Source of the DNA: Oscillospiraceae bacterium
GTDB taxonomy: Bacteria; Bacillota; Clostridia; Oscillospirales; Ruminococcaceae
DNA length: 64,000 nt
NCBI GenBank assembly: GCA_015067145.1
Contig: SVNA01000009.1
Coordinates: 1 to 64,000 of the forward strand
Direction: 5' to 3'
Made by a program: the position numbers and the translations under genes. The notes under the pieces were generated by a model, which saw nothing but the letters and a program-made list of their open reading frames with translations, had not been told where the DNA came from and made no database searches. Shown in pieces: positions 9,087 to 20,205 of the stretch (position 1 is its first letter; every line of letters starts with the position of its first letter).

Positions 9087-11534
9087 CTACTGTTCGTTAT
9101 TATTGTTTATCATCATTTCAAGCCACTGGTTTTTGGTGATTAGTACCTGACGCGGCTTGCTTCCTTCGTATGGGCCGATAATACCCATCTCTTCCATCTC
9201 GTCCATAATGCGTGCTGCACGGGCATAGCCCAGCTTCAGTTTTCTCTGCAAAAGGCTTGTGGAAGCCTGTCCCGCATCCACAACGGTTTCTATAGCTTTG
9301 TGAATCATTTCATCACGCTGTTCGCCGTCAGAATCTGCTGCAGCTGCACCGCTCTTGCTGCCTGTTGCCGCCGCAATATTTTCCATGGAAGAAATCATCT
9401 CTTCGTTATAGTTTACAACATAGTCGGTCTTGATAAAGTCGATTACCTTACCGATTTCTTCGTCTTTAACATAGGTACCCTGAACACGGATAGGCTTTGC
9501 TGCACCCAATGGCAGATAGAGCATATCGCCCATACCCAGCAGTTTTTCCGCACCGCCGCCGTCAAGGATTGTACGGCTGTCTATCTGGCTGGAAACTGCA
9601 AAGGCAATTCTTGCAGGGATATTGGCTTTGATAAGGCCGGTGATAACGTCAACGGACGGACGCTGTGTTGCAACGATAAGGTGCATACCCGCTGCCCTTG
9701 CCTTCTGTGCAATACGGCAGATGTAGTCTTCCACCTCTTTGCCCGCAACCATCATAAGGTCTGCAAGTTCGTCGATAACAATGGCTACATAAGGCAGCTT
9801 TTCAAGGTCTTCCCTTGTTTCCGCCAGCTTGTTGTAGCTCTTGATTTCTCTCACACCTGTTTCGGCAAAGAGTTTATAGCGTTTTTCCATCTCGGCAACT
9901 GCACTGCCAAGGGCCCCCGCCGCCTTTTTAGGCTCGGTTACAACAGGCATAAGCAGATGCGGAATGCCGTTGTATTCGGCAAGTTCAACCACTTTAGGGT
10001 CGATAAGGATAAGCTTTACATCTTCAGGAGAAGATTTATAAAGGAAACTGGTAATAACTGCATTGATGCATACAGATTTACCGCTGCCTGTTGAGCCTGC
10101 AATAAGCAGGTGAGGCATTCTGGTAAGGTCCGCCACAACCACATTGCCCGCAATATCTACACCCAAAGCAATGGAAAGCGGAGATTTACTGTCTTTAAAC
10201 TCCTTGCTTTCGAAAATTGTGCGGATGTTTACCGAGCTGGAAGCTTTGTTTGGAACCTCAATACCAACTGCAGCCTTGTTTGGAATAGGTGCTTCGATAC
10301 GCACACCGCTTGCTGCGAGGTTCAATGCAATATCATCTGCAAGGCTTGTGATTTTGCTGATTTTTACACCTGCCAGGGGCTGAAGTTCATATCTTGTTAC
10401 CGACGGACCGCGGGAAATATCGATAATTTTTGTCTGCACACCAAAGCTTGCAAGGGTATTTACCAGCAGTTCTGCATTGGTTTTCAGCTCGTTTTCAATA
10501 TCACCTGCAGATTTTCTGCCCGCACGGTCAAAGAGTGTGATTGGAGGTTTGCGGTAAATGTAAGGTTTTTCCTCTGCCTTTTCGCCCTCTGCTGTTTCGC
10601 CCTCTGCTTTTGATGCTTCCTCTGCCAGAGATGTCTGCTGTGTCTCCTCTTCTTTTTCCTCTTCCTGAGGAGCTGTGAGGTTCAGCTTTTTCATGATTTC
10701 TTCAATCTTCTGCTGTTCAAGCTGCTTGTTCTCCTGAACACTGTCGAAAGTCTCGGCAAAGTTATCTATATCTCCGATTTCTTCCTTCTCCGCAGGCTGC
10801 ACAATCGGATCATCAATTTCAAAGTCAATCTTTTTACTGCGTTTTTTAGGCTGTTCTGCCTGTTTTTCAGCTTTTTCTCTTTCAGCCTGCTTTGCAGCTT
10901 TTGCGGCACGGCTTTCTTCTCTTGCTCTTTCCAGCTCTGCTTTCTGTTTTTCAGCCTCTGCCTTTGTGCGTTTATAGATATCGTAAGGGGTTGTGTCTGT
11001 AAGCATCATTGCAAAAACCGCAGTGAGCACACCCACAATAATCGCTGCAGGTGCAATACCCATATTGGTGATAAGCGGAATTGTTGCCAGTGCTGCCACA
11101 CCGCCTGTGAATGTGAACGGCTTGCTGTTTTCCCACAGACCTTTTACTGTGAGAATCCATGCTTCCTGCTGGGTGAATGCTGTGGAAAGAATATGTATAA
11201 GGCTGGCAACCAGCATAACACAGATTACAGATTCCACCATCTTCCATTTTACAGGTCTGCCCTTTGCTGTGAGCACTGCAAGATATATGAGGATTATACC
11301 GATGATATAGTTTGTGGCACCGAAAATGCCGAATGTGTAGCCCTTAATCTGTTCCCACACGGCTTCTCCCGGCACAAAGCACAGCCCAAGCCAGAGCAGG
11401 CCCAATGCGAACATTAAAATGCTCCAGGCACGGTTGATTTCCGCCTTTTTCTGCTCCTGTTTTGATGGTCTGCCCCTCTTTTTACCTGTTGCGGTTGTTG
11501 TTTTGGTGTTTTTTGCACCTGTCTTTTTTGGCAT
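9087..11534 (-). CDS. FtsK/SpoIIIE family DNA translocase
   Basis: Four-TM N-terminus, [13 protein letters not shown] Walker A, C-terminal gamma winged-helix. Confidence 0.95.
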   Translation of the reverse strand: MPKKTGAKNTKTTTATGKKRGRPSKQEQKKAEINRAWSILMFALGLLWLGLCFVPGEAVWEQIKGYTFGIFGATNYIIGIILIYLAVLTAKGRPVKWKMVESVICVMLVASLIHILSTAFTQQEAWILTVKGLWENSKPFTFTGGVAALATIPLITNMGIAPAAIIVGVLTAVFAMMLTDTTPYDIYKRTKAEAEKQKAELERAREESRAAKAAKQAEREKAEKQAEQPKKRSKKIDFEIDDPIVQPAEKEEIGDIDNFAETFDSVQENKQLEQQKIEEIMKKLNLTAPQEEEKEEETQQTSLAEEASKAEGETAEGEKAEEKPYIYRKPPITLFDRAGRKSAGDIENELKTNAELLVNTLASFGVQTKIIDISRGPSVTRYELQPLAGVKISKITSLADDIALNLAASGVRIEAPIPNKAAVGIEVPNKASSSVNIRTIFESKEFKDSKSPLSIALGVDIAGNVVVADLTRMPHLLIAGSTGSGKSVCINAVITSFLYKSSPEDVKLILIDPKVVELAEYNGIPHLLMPVVTEPKKAAGALGSAVAEMEKRYKLFAETGVREIKSYNKLAETREDLEKLPYVAIVIDELADLMMVAGKEVEDYICRIAQKARAAGMHLIVATQRPSVDVITGLIKANIPARIAFAVSSQIDSRTILDGGGAEKLLGMGDMLYLPLGAAKPIRVQGTYVKDEEIGKVIDFIKTDYVVNYNEEMISSMENIAAATGSKSGAAAADSDGEQRDEMIHKAIETVVDAGQASTSLLQRKLKLGYARAARIMDEMEEMGIIGPYEGSKPRQVLITKNQWLEMMINNNNEQ

Positions 11535-11717
11535 AGTTTTTCTCCGTTTTCAGATTTTCCCAAAATTTATGTAATGGGCATAATAGCCCAATATAATCAA
11601 ACTTTACATTATATAATACCATATTTATATAAAAAATAAAATAGATAATTTGTGGTATTTTGGTGTATAGCGAGTACTGTCGTTTTAATACTCAGCTGCT
11701 GACTGTATCCATTTAAA

Positions 11718-12389
11718 CTATCTTTTGCCGCTGTCTTTTTCTATTTCACTGTACAGAAACTCAAGGGCATCACCTATATATCCTATCTGGTCGATAAGGC
11801 CCTCCTCCACCGCCCCGTTGCCATCCAGCACAGTACCCTGGTCCATAATAAGCTCGCCGTTTTTCGCCATAAGCTTTGTAAATTTCGCTTTTGTTATGCG
11901 GGAATTGCGGGTTACAAAGCTCGTTACACGCTCCTGTATGGAATCCAGATAGTTCATCGTCTGCATTGTGGCAAGAACTGTGCCGCTGTGGCGCACGGGG
12001 TGGGCAGTCATTGTTGCTGTTGGCACAATAAAAGAACGTTTTGCACTGACTGCAAGGGGTATGCCAATAGAATGTCCTCCTCCCAGCACTATACTTGCAG
12101 TTGGTTTGGTCATACCGCAGATAAGCTCTGCTATGGCAAGGCCTGCCTCCACATCACCGCCCACTGTGTTGAGAATGATGAGCAGACCCTCGATATCGGG
12201 ATCCTCCTGAACTGCAACCAGCTGTGGTATGACATGCTCGTATTTAGTGGTTTTAATCTGCGAATTGGACTCAAAATGTCCCTCTATCTGCCCTATTATC
12301 GTAAGACAGTGTATCGGGTGCTTGCCTTTTGTGGTGTTAACAAGCCCTGCTTCTTCTTTCTGCACTGTATTTTCTGCATTATTTTCCAT
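11718..12389 (-). CDS. tepA: ClpP-class peptidase (TepA-like)
   Basis: Starts MENNAENTV; GGGHSIG and TMTAHPVRHSG patterns as in TepA. Confidence 0.8.
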   Translation of the reverse strand: MENNAENTVQKEEAGLVNTTKGKHPIHCLTIIGQIEGHFESNSQIKTTKYEHVIPQLVAVQEDPDIEGLLIILNTVGGDVEAGLAIAELICGMTKPTASIVLGGGHSIGIPLAVSAKRSFIVPTATMTAHPVRHSGTVLATMQTMNYLDSIQERVTSFVTRNSRITKAKFTKLMAKNGELIMDQGTVLDGNGAVEEGLIDQIGYIGDALEFLYSEIEKDSGKR

Positions 12390-12466
12390 ATTGCTGCCTC
12401 CTTTTGTGCATATTATTATATGTAAAGGTTGCCGCAATATTTAACTGCACAAACTTGTGCAAAAAT

Positions 12467-12495
12467 TTGACAAAGTCTGTCTTTAATTGTACAAT
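12467..12495 (+). promoter_or_regulatory. Putative promoter of rex: TTGACA-N17-TACAAT
   Basis: TTGACA 12467-12472, 17-nt spacer, TACAAT 12490-12495. Confidence 0.75.
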
Positions 12496-12552
12496 AAAAA
12501 GCAGAAAATTAATTGCATCAAATTGAAATCAATATGTTAAAGGCGGTGTTTT

Positions 12553-13191
12553 ATGTCCAGTCCAAAAGCTTCCTTACCTGTTATCCGCAGACTTCCAAGA
12601 TATTTCAGATACATAACAGAACTGAAATCCATTGGCAAAACAAGAGTTTCTTCCAGCCAGCTGGCTGAAATTATGGGTTCCACACCAAGCCAGGTGCGTC
12701 AGGACTTCAACTGCTTTGGTGGCTTTGGCCAGCAGGGTATCGGTTACAGTGTTGAACTGCTGCACAGCGAAATTGAACATCTGCTTTTCCCAAATGACCA
12801 TATTACTGCCATATTGGTTGGTGCAGGCAGCCTTGGTGCAACAATCGCAAATTTTGTTCTGCACGAAGCTGACAGTGTAAAGCTGAATGCAATATTTGAC
12901 AACAACATCAATCTTGTGGGCAAAACACTCCACAATATAAAAATACTAAACGCCGACACAATAGTTGAATACTGCCAGGAGCACAAACCTGACCTTATAA
13001 TTGCCTGTATTCCAAAGGATGCTGCCGAAAAATTTGCACCTACACTTTCTGCAACAGGCGTAAAGGGTGTATGGAATTTCAGCCACTATGATTTCAGCAT
13101 CTACGACAAATCTCTTATTGTGGAAAATGTGCATCTGCGAGACAGCCTGATGGCATTGAGCTACAGAATAAACCACGCTGACGAAGAATAA
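12553..13191 (+). CDS. rex: Redox-sensing transcriptional repressor Rex
   Basis: RRLPRYFRYITEL, SSQLAEIMGSTPSQVRQDFNCFGGFGQQGIGY, GAGSLGATIA. Confidence 0.95.
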   Translation: MSSPKASLPVIRRLPRYFRYITELKSIGKTRVSSSQLAEIMGSTPSQVRQDFNCFGGFGQQGIGYSVELLHSEIEHLLFPNDHITAILVGAGSLGATIANFVLHEADSVKLNAIFDNNINLVGKTLHNIKILNADTIVEYCQEHKPDLIIACIPKDAAEKFAPTLSATGVKGVWNFSHYDFSIYDKSLIVENVHLRDSLMALSYRINHADEE

Positions 13192-13207
13192 ACTTATATT
13201 TATAAAT

Positions 13208-13239
13208 AAAAAAACGACAGAAATTCTGTCGTTTTTTTA
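13208..13239. terminator. Bidirectional intrinsic terminator
   Basis: AAAAAAACGACAG-AAATT-CTGTCGTTTTTTT. Confidence 0.85.
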
Positions 13240-13270
13240 TTTACTGTATTCTAATTGGTATGCAAACTAT

Positions 13271-14566
13271 TTACTGTGCTGTTTCAAAAACTTTTTCCCA
13301 GCTGAGCTGGCTTTTTTCCACAGTGGATGGGTTTGCCGCTGTTAACATATAGTTAAAGGACCAGATTTCTCCCAGATTTTTCTCCTGCATGATACGGTAG
13401 CCGTCGCTTGCCAGCATATGCGGATAAAACTCGTTGAGCGTGCCTGCAAAATAGTTTACATTGAACTCTGCCCACATAGAAGCAAGGGCATCCTTTTCCT
13501 CTTCGGTCAGTTTAAGTTCCGCTACCCTTTCATATGCTTTTCTGTATGCAGATTCAAAGTAGAAATCTTTGTTGTATTTATCAAAATTGAGCAGATTTTC
13601 GTCTTCTATACCGTTTTTTTCTGCATAGCCCTGCACATCAATCTTCTGGACATTGTAGAACATCTTTTCAGGTGAAATATGTACAACACCATACTGGCAC
13701 TCACGGATTGTCATGCTTGATGTGGCGATATCCGTAACACCGCTTTGAGTTTCTTCTATATGCTGCAGATGGATATGACCGCTGAGGTTTACATCCACGC
13801 CGTATTTATCATAGATTTCCACAAGTTCATCACTGTTGTAGACTGTATATTCAAAGCTGAAAGCATCATCAGGATAGTGGTTTACAATATTCTGATGTGT
13901 AAATGCAACTATTTTATCATCCTTGTCCAGCTTTGCCAGCTCAGTATCCAGCCAGGTGAGCATCTCCTCTTCTGCCAGGATACCGCCGGTCATAAAACTC
14001 TGAGGTGTGTGGATTGCCGCCACATAGATATCTTTACCCAGCTTTACAATATAACTGAGACCATCGGGAGAAACAGTATATGCAATATCAGGGCCGAATT
14101 CCTTATAATATTCCACAAAATCCGCCTCGGTTGTATAGTCGGCTTTGTAGGATAAATCTCCTTCATACCCACGGCTGAAAGGATATTCAATATCGTGATT
14201 GCCTGGAATAGCCAGCACATCTATGCCTGCTGCCTCGATTTTTTTAAGTTTCAGGATAAAATCCTCGTGGCTTAATTTTTCGCAGTTGAAGGTAATATCA
14301 CCGCTGATAAGCACCGCGTCAGGCTTTTGGGCTATAACATCCTCCACGAATGCATCACATATTTGCTCTGAATAGTGGGTCATCTTGCCGTCACCCGAAA
14401 TCAGCATCTCCACAAATGCATCGGAATTGTCGGTAAGCTGCTGGGAGAGATAGTGCATATCTGTTGCGTGAAAGAGGGTAACCTCGCTTTTTTCATCCTT
14501 TTGGTCTGCACCGCAGCCCGAAAATACAAGTGCGGCTGCTGTAATAAGTGCAAAAATTCTTTTCAT
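13271..14566 (-). CDS. Metallophosphoesterase lipoprotein
   Basis: LVFSGCGAD lipobox; GDITFN, IPGNHDIE, GHIHLQH motifs. Confidence 0.9.
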   Translation of the reverse strand: MKRIFALITAAALVFSGCGADQKDEKSEVTLFHATDMHYLSQQLTDNSDAFVEMLISGDGKMTHYSEQICDAFVEDVIAQKPDAVLISGDITFNCEKLSHEDFILKLKKIEAAGIDVLAIPGNHDIEYPFSRGYEGDLSYKADYTTEADFVEYYKEFGPDIAYTVSPDGLSYIVKLGKDIYVAAIHTPQSFMTGGILAEEEMLTWLDTELAKLDKDDKIVAFTHQNIVNHYPDDAFSFEYTVYNSDELVEIYDKYGVDVNLSGHIHLQHIEETQSGVTDIATSSMTIRECQYGVVHISPEKMFYNVQKIDVQGYAEKNGIEDENLLNFDKYNKDFYFESAYRKAYERVAELKLTEEEKDALASMWAEFNVNYFAGTLNEFYPHMLASDGYRIMQEKNLGEIWSFNYMLTAANPSTVEKSQLSWEKVFETAQ

Positions 14567-14603
14567 TGTATTACCTCGAAAAAACAGTATTTCTGCTTAT
14601 TTT

Positions 14604-15551
14604 TTAGATATATTCCTTTACCTTTGCACCCGAGAAATAGTGCAGGTTAAGTTCCTTGGAGAGATATTCCAGAATTTTGAGACCCCACACACTGTTGCCC
14701 TTTTCGTCAAGGCTTGGACCGTAAACTGCAATGCCGAAATTATCCTCAACACAGCACATAATGCCGCCGCCTACACCGCTCTTTGCCGGTATGCCTACTT
14801 TGATGGCAAATTCACCGGAGCCGTCGTACATACCGCAGGTAACCATAAGGGTTTTTGCAATGAGAGCATATTCGCTTTCCACAAGTCTTTCTCCTGTGAA
14901 GATATTTACACCGTCATTTGCAAGAATGCTGCCTATTCTTGCAAGGTCTTCGGCATTTACATTTACAGAGCACATTTTGAAGTAGAAGTCCAGTGTCTGT
15001 TCAACATCCTTTTCCAGCACACCTTCGTTGGCAAGCATATAGGCGATTGCACGGTTTTTCATACCCGATGCTTTTTCGGAAAGATATACTTTTTCATTAA
15101 GATATATATCCTCTCTGCCGCAGAGTTTACGCATAAGTGCGAGAAAATCGCTGAACGGAAATTCGGAATCGATAACCCCTGCAACTGCAATCGCCCCTGC
15201 ATTGATCATAGGGTTAAGAGGTATATGGTTGTGTGTTTCCAGACGGACAATACTGTTGAAGGCATCCCCTGTAGGTTCTACCCATACCTTGTCAAAAACT
15301 CTGTCCCTGCCCACTGTCTGCAAGGCAAGAATAAGGGCAACCACCTTGGAGATACTCTGCATAGTGAAAAGTGTTTCACAGTCCCCCGCTTTGTATATTT
15401 TCTTGTTGTTGGCAACAATACACACGCCAAGGGCATCACGGTCTGCCTTGAAAAGCTCCGGGATATAGCTTGCAACCTTGCCTGTGTTTTCAAAACTTTT
15501 TGCGTAGTCCAGTGCTTTTTTTACAAGTATTTCAAGATTTGTTTTTTCCAT
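14604..15551 (-). CDS. glsA: Glutaminase A
   Basis: FTMQSISKV, NPMINAGAI, GIPAKSGVGGGI motifs. Confidence 0.93.
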   Translation of the reverse strand: MEKTNLEILVKKALDYAKSFENTGKVASYIPELFKADRDALGVCIVANNKKIYKAGDCETLFTMQSISKVVALILALQTVGRDRVFDKVWVEPTGDAFNSIVRLETHNHIPLNPMINAGAIAVAGVIDSEFPFSDFLALMRKLCGREDIYLNEKVYLSEKASGMKNRAIAYMLANEGVLEKDVEQTLDFYFKMCSVNVNAEDLARIGSILANDGVNIFTGERLVESEYALIAKTLMVTCGMYDGSGEFAIKVGIPAKSGVGGGIMCCVEDNFGIAVYGPSLDEKGNSVWGLKILEYLSKELNLHYFSGAKVKEYI

Positions 15552-15647
15552 ATATATAAATCCTTTTCTGCATTATACAAGTTTAGCTGAAACATATTAT
15601 TAATAATATACCACAAAAAAATGATAATATAAAGATATTTGCAAGCA

Positions 15648-15684
15648 AAAACCTCTCACCCTAAACGGATGAGAGGCTGTTTTA
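15648..15684 (-). terminator. Intrinsic terminator downstream of the TraX-like gene
   Basis: CCTCTCA...TGAGAGG hairpin with T-run on minus strand. Confidence 0.7.
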
Positions 15685-16422
15685 AAATATAACTGTCAGG
15701 GCGATAATAAGCATATGCAACGGGTAGAAACCGTAACAGAAGTTTCTGAACCATTTTGCACTGTACCCCTTTTCGCCGTTGTAAAGCCAGATAAATACAA
15801 GGCTGAGCATCGCAAGAGACTGCTGAACAAGATTAAAGCTGAAACCGAAAATTTCTACAGGGTAGTAAAGGCCGCTGAGCATCTCCACATTGATATACCA
15901 CAGACAGAGCATCTGTCCGATGAGACACCACCATTTTTTCTGACGGAAGAAATAGAATGTCAGAACCGTCAGTACACCTGCACCGAAATAATCGGTCATA
16001 GCAATATAACCGAGGGCTGTGGCAAAAAGGGCTGCAACCGCCGCAACAGGTATGGTAAGCCAGAGTTTGCCTTTTTTGCGTATTGTTTCAATAAAATGGA
16101 TAAGCCCCAGGGCAATGAGAAATGTCCAGATAACATTCTGATGGAACGGATAGATAAATGAGCTGGAATACATAAGATTGAACGGTATTTCCGACAGCAA
16201 TGCAAGGATAAGCAGACGTTTGGCGTATTTTTTTACATTGCCTGTGTGTGCATAGCCTTCGGCAATCATAAAGGCAAAGATTGGAAAAGCCAGTCTGCCC
16301 ACCCAGGTGAGCCAGTCGTTGCCCGGAACAACCCTTGCCCACAGATGGTCACAGAGCATAAATGCCATCGCAAGTATATGAAGTGCTGATGATGTAATGC
16401 CGAATTTATTTTGTCTTTCCAT
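15682..16422 (-). CDS. TraX family membrane protein
   Basis: MLCDHLWA...WVGRLAFPIFAFMIAEGYAHT pattern. Confidence 0.85.
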   Translation of the reverse strand: MERQNKFGITSSALHILAMAFMLCDHLWARVVPGNDWLTWVGRLAFPIFAFMIAEGYAHTGNVKKYAKRLLILALLSEIPFNLMYSSSFIYPFHQNVIWTFLIALGLIHFIETIRKKGKLWLTIPVAAVAALFATALGYIAMTDYFGAGVLTVLTFYFFRQKKWWCLIGQMLCLWYINVEMLSGLYYPVEIFGFSFNLVQQSLAMLSLVFIWLYNGEKGYSAKWFRNFCYGFYPLHMLIIALTVIF

Positions 16423-16477
16423 ATATGCTCCTGCCGCTGAAAATCAGCCATATTATTTTTTCGAAAATATTTAAAAG

Positions 16478-16526
16478 AAAAGGCCTGTCAAAAGCTTTGA
16501 ATAAAGATTCTGACAAGCCTTTTAAT
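16478..16526 (-). terminator. Intrinsic terminator of the GntR/ABC operon
   Basis: AAGGCTTGTCA...TGACAGGCCTTTT on minus strand. Confidence 0.7.
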
Positions 16527-16570
16527 TATATTATGCTCAATTTATTAAATTTGTGTGATAACCGATAAAA

Positions 16571-18877
16571 TTATTTTATATATCCCACGATATCCCTTTC
16601 GAAATTATCAATATCCTCAAATTTTACAAAATCAGGCAGGTCTCTGCCCTGGATATAGTACGCCATATAGTCCACTTCATCCCATTCGGCATAGTTGATA
16701 TCAACATCGCTTTCGGTAAAGAGCACTGCGTAGAACACCTCTTCCTGTGCAGGTCCGTAAAGGCTCACCTTGCTGTTTTCTGCAAGCTGTGCAATCTGCT
16801 GAGGTTCTTTGTATTCATTTCTTCTTTCTTCCCAGCGGATATTGTCATAGAAAGAGAGCTGGTCGTAGTATTTTTTTGTTGACCAGTAAGGTGTGTTCTG
16901 GTTTTCGTCATATGGATAGTAGCAGTATGTCACATAGGCTGTCATATCCTGCGGCACTGTGAGGGTTGTGTACTCCTCAAGGTCAAGTTCTCTGAGTGCT
17001 GCAATTGTGTTGATACAGTCTTCTGTCACATCAAAGATAACATTCTGATGTAGAGGCTGGGTGCGTTCCTTGAGGTATGGCTCGTAACGTGCAGTCTCGA
17101 CAGCAGCCATAGCCTTGGTAAACCCGCCGGGAAGCTGCTGTGCTTCTTCAATGGCTTTTTCGTTGATATATTTTACAATCGTATCTGCATCATCTTTGTA
17201 CATTATCTCGATTCTTGCAAGAACAGGGCCTGTGTGCTGATCTTTCATCTGACGGGTGGTATTGAGTGTATCCTGTGCAATGGCACTGTACAGTTTTTCA
17301 ACACCTTCAGGGCTGAGTGTCACTGTGTGATTGTTGCGACCGAAACCGTCCTTGATTCTGAAGCTTTTCACCATATCAGGTGCTGTTTCAAAAACAGGAT
17401 AAAGCTGTCTTTTGAAGCTTTCCAGGTCCTCCAGCTTTACAAGCTGCTTCATAACCTCTATCGGTATATCGTTGCGGTACATGCGCACCATCTCCCTGCC
17501 GTTTGCAAGGGTGTAGGTTATTAAGATATTGTCATAGACACACTCGATGCCTGTTTTGTCGATGGAATCCACTATTGTTTTGTGGATATCCTTTACCATT
17601 TCAATTTCATCAGAGTCTGTAAAAACAACGTTGCTGTTGCCTGCATAGTAATAGTAGAGGGTGCCGCGGGTATTTATCTGTGCAGTTGAAACCTCGTTGT
17701 AGTCACCCGCATAGTTTATGGACACAGATTCTATCTTTTCTGTTGCAGGTATGCGGCTTTCGTAGCCGAAGAAGCCGTTGCTGATGCAGAAAAGGAATGC
17801 AACTGTCAGCACAAGGCTTGCACCAAGGCCCGCAAGACCGCGTTTTGTAGGTTTTGGGTTGCGGGAAACGATGGCGTTGAAAACAAGGTAGATTACCACA
17901 GTAAAGATGCAGCTGGTAACAGTTACCAGAGTTATGCTGTCTATGCCCCATCCAAAGATGCCCTGATAGCCAAAGCCAAATAGTGCACCGCCGCCAACGG
18001 AAGCTGCAAGAAGGATAAACTGATAGAGCACACTTTTTGTGCTTGCACTCTGGGCAGTTTCGCTTTTGCGGCTTGTATAAAGACGGCAGGATATAAACAT
18101 TATTGCTATAATTGCCGCTATGTAGATTGTATTAAGCAGTATGCCCTGTGTAAGTTCCCCATCGGAGAACACCTGATAGAGCATTGTTGCCGGCGAAAAT
18201 TTAAGAGCAGTGTACATCACCTCGCCGGAGCCGCTGAAGCCTGTAACATATTCTTCCATAAGCAGACATATAAGCACTGTATAGCTTGGCACTATTGCAA
18301 GAAATGCACCTGTGAAGATTGCACTGTCAAGGCTGGTGTTGCAGCATACACAGCAGAAAAATGTTATTGCCGCAATAAGTACGGTGAGCAGTGCCACACG
18401 CAGCATCTCATAAACGATAAGCAGTGTAATCTGGTCGATTGTAACCTCGTTTACCGCGATAACGATGCCGTAACAGATAAACTGCACACCCAGCAGCACT
18501 GTGAGAACTGCAGCAAAGTTTGCCATAAGCATCTGCGGACGTCTTACAGGCAGTGCGTGGAAAACATCCACCGCCTTTTTGCTGTGCATAAAGCTGTTTA
18601 CATACACCGAAATTATTATTGTGCCTGCGATAACCGCCGCAAAGTAGAGAATCACTGATGCGTTTGTGTATATTTCAGGCATGCCGCTGAAATTGTAGTA
18701 GCTGTAACCCTGCAGCATACGTTCTTGTGCCTCTATTGCCTCTATGACAAAGAACATCGGCAGAGTGATAAGGCTGATGAGGCCGTAGATTATACCCATG
18801 CCACGGATACGTCTGAGGGCACTTTTATAAAGAGATAAAAACAGTTTTTTATCAGAATATAATGCTGTTTGTGTCAT
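16571..18877 (-). CDS. ABC-2 type transporter permease (DUF6449-like)
   Basis: Multi-TM N-terminus, large soluble C-terminus, next to ATPase and GntR regulator. Confidence 0.8.
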   Translation of the reverse strand: MTQTALYSDKKLFLSLYKSALRRIRGMGIIYGLISLITLPMFFVIEAIEAQERMLQGYSYYNFSGMPEIYTNASVILYFAAVIAGTIIISVYVNSFMHSKKAVDVFHALPVRRPQMLMANFAAVLTVLLGVQFICYGIVIAVNEVTIDQITLLIVYEMLRVALLTVLIAAITFFCCVCCNTSLDSAIFTGAFLAIVPSYTVLICLLMEEYVTGFSGSGEVMYTALKFSPATMLYQVFSDGELTQGILLNTIYIAAIIAIMFISCRLYTSRKSETAQSASTKSVLYQFILLAASVGGGALFGFGYQGIFGWGIDSITLVTVTSCIFTVVIYLVFNAIVSRNPKPTKRGLAGLGASLVLTVAFLFCISNGFFGYESRIPATEKIESVSINYAGDYNEVSTAQINTRGTLYYYYAGNSNVVFTDSDEIEMVKDIHKTIVDSIDKTGIECVYDNILITYTLANGREMVRMYRNDIPIEVMKQLVKLEDLESFKRQLYPVFETAPDMVKSFRIKDGFGRNNHTVTLSPEGVEKLYSAIAQDTLNTTRQMKDQHTGPVLARIEIMYKDDADTIVKYINEKAIEEAQQLPGGFTKAMAAVETARYEPYLKERTQPLHQNVIFDVTEDCINTIAALRELDLEEYTTLTVPQDMTAYVTYCYYPYDENQNTPYWSTKKYYDQLSFYDNIRWEERRNEYKEPQQIAQLAENSKVSLYGPAQEEVFYAVLFTESDVDINYAEWDEVDYMAYYIQGRDLPDFVKFEDIDNFERDIVGYIK

Positions 18878-19757
18878 AGCCTATCGCCTCCATTTCGTAT
18901 ACAAATACCTCTTCCAGAGTGAGAGGGATGTAATCCACAAAAATAGGATTGTATTTGCTCATAAATTTTTCTGCTTCATCACAGCCCATTGCACAGGCTA
19001 TTGTATATACACTGCCGCTCTTTTTAACGGATAGTATTCTGTCGTGCTGCAGTTCTTCAAGGCGGATGGTGCTGTTTTTATCCAGTGCCAGCTGCACCTT
19101 GCAGAAGCGGTCGGACAGTGCGTCCATTGTGTGCTGCATAATCAGCCTGCCTTTATGGAGAATACCAACTGTGTCGCAGAAGTCTTCCAGCTCTCTCAGG
19201 TTGTGGCTGGAGATAACAACAGTCATATCGTTCTGCAGTACCTCTTCGGCGATGAGTTTTCGCACTGCAACACGGATAACAGGGTCAAGGCCGTCAAATG
19301 CTTCATCCAGAAGCAGATATTTGGGCTGACAGCTGAGGGCGAGAATAATTGCCGCCTGACGCTTCATACCTTTGGAAAAGGTTTTTACCCTTGCTTTTTT
19401 ATCCAGCGGAAAACGGCTTGCCAGCTTTTCATATTTTTCCTGACTCCAGCTTGGATAGAGGCCTTTGTAGATAAGGCTCATATCATCCATACTGCTGTTT
19501 GGAAGAAAATACATATCATCGCTTACAAAAAACACCTTGTGCTTTGCAGCGATATTTTCGTAAACCTCTTCCCCATCTACCGAAACTGTACCGCCGTCGG
19601 CATAATAAACACCGCTGACAGTACGCAGAAATGTGCTTTTACCACTGCCGTTTGTGCCTACAAGGCCGTAGATGCTGCCCGGCCGAATTGATATATTAAG
19701 GGAGTCAACCGCAACTTTTTCATCAAACTTTTTTGTAAAATCTGTTGCTGTTATCAT
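18852..19757 (-). CDS. ABC transporter ATP-binding protein
   Basis: VGTNGSGKSTFLR Walker A, FSKGMKRQAAI signature, LLLDEAFDGLD Walker B. Confidence 0.95.
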   Translation of the reverse strand: MITATDFTKKFDEKVAVDSLNISIRPGSIYGLVGTNGSGKSTFLRTVSGVYYADGGTVSVDGEEVYENIAAKHKVFFVSDDMYFLPNSSMDDMSLIYKGLYPSWSQEKYEKLASRFPLDKKARVKTFSKGMKRQAAIILALSCQPKYLLLDEAFDGLDPVIRVAVRKLIAEEVLQNDMTVVISSHNLRELEDFCDTVGILHKGRLIMQHTMDALSDRFCKVQLALDKNSTIRLEELQHDRILSVKKSGSVYTIACAMGCDEAEKFMSKYNPIFVDYIPLTLEEVFVYEMEAIGYDTNSIIF

Positions 19758-20125
19758 ACCTTGTCCTCCTTGAATATTTTTTCCACACAGCTTAAAATCT
19801 GTGCTTTGTCTGCCTTTGCATCCTTTAGCTGTCTGAGGACAGCTTCCAGATTGTCAAAAGCCAGATTAACCTCTTTTTCTTTTACGGAATTTATATCGTT
19901 TACAAAGCTGCCTCTGCCTGCAACAGAATAAATGATACCTTCTTTTTCCATATCCTGATATGCCTTCTGGATTGTGTTTGGATTCACCCCCAAATCACGG
20001 GCCAGACTGCGTACAGACGGAAGCTGGGAGTCCTGCTCAAGAACGCCTGCCATTATAAGCTCCAGTGTTCTGTTTTTAAGCTGTTCATATATTGGCACAC
20101 GGCTTTTCAGGTCAAGTATAAACAT
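19754..20125 (-). CDS. GntR family (YtrA subfamily) transcriptional regulator
   Basis: PIYEQLKNRTLELIMAGVLEQDSQLPSVRSLARDLGVNPNTIQKAYQDMEKEGII. Confidence 0.93.
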   Translation of the reverse strand: MFILDLKSRVPIYEQLKNRTLELIMAGVLEQDSQLPSVRSLARDLGVNPNTIQKAYQDMEKEGIIYSVAGRGSFVNDINSVKEKEVNLAFDNLEAVLRQLKDAKADKAQILSCVEKIFKEDKV

Positions 20126-20205
20126 ACGCCTCTCCTTCCTTTCTTTTTTCTGTGCAGAGACTACATCACCATGTATTCTCCTCTGCTGTATGGCTGCACC
20201 ACATC

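Noticed and set aside
9087-11534. FtsK-type ATPase as part of an integrative conjugative element
   Set aside because: N-terminal TM helices and C-terminal gamma domain identify a chromosomal SpoIIIE/FtsK translocase.
15682-16422. TraX-like gene as evidence for a conjugative element
   Set aside because: TraX-family proteins are common stand-alone chromosomal genes in Firmicutes; no other conjugation genes are nearby.
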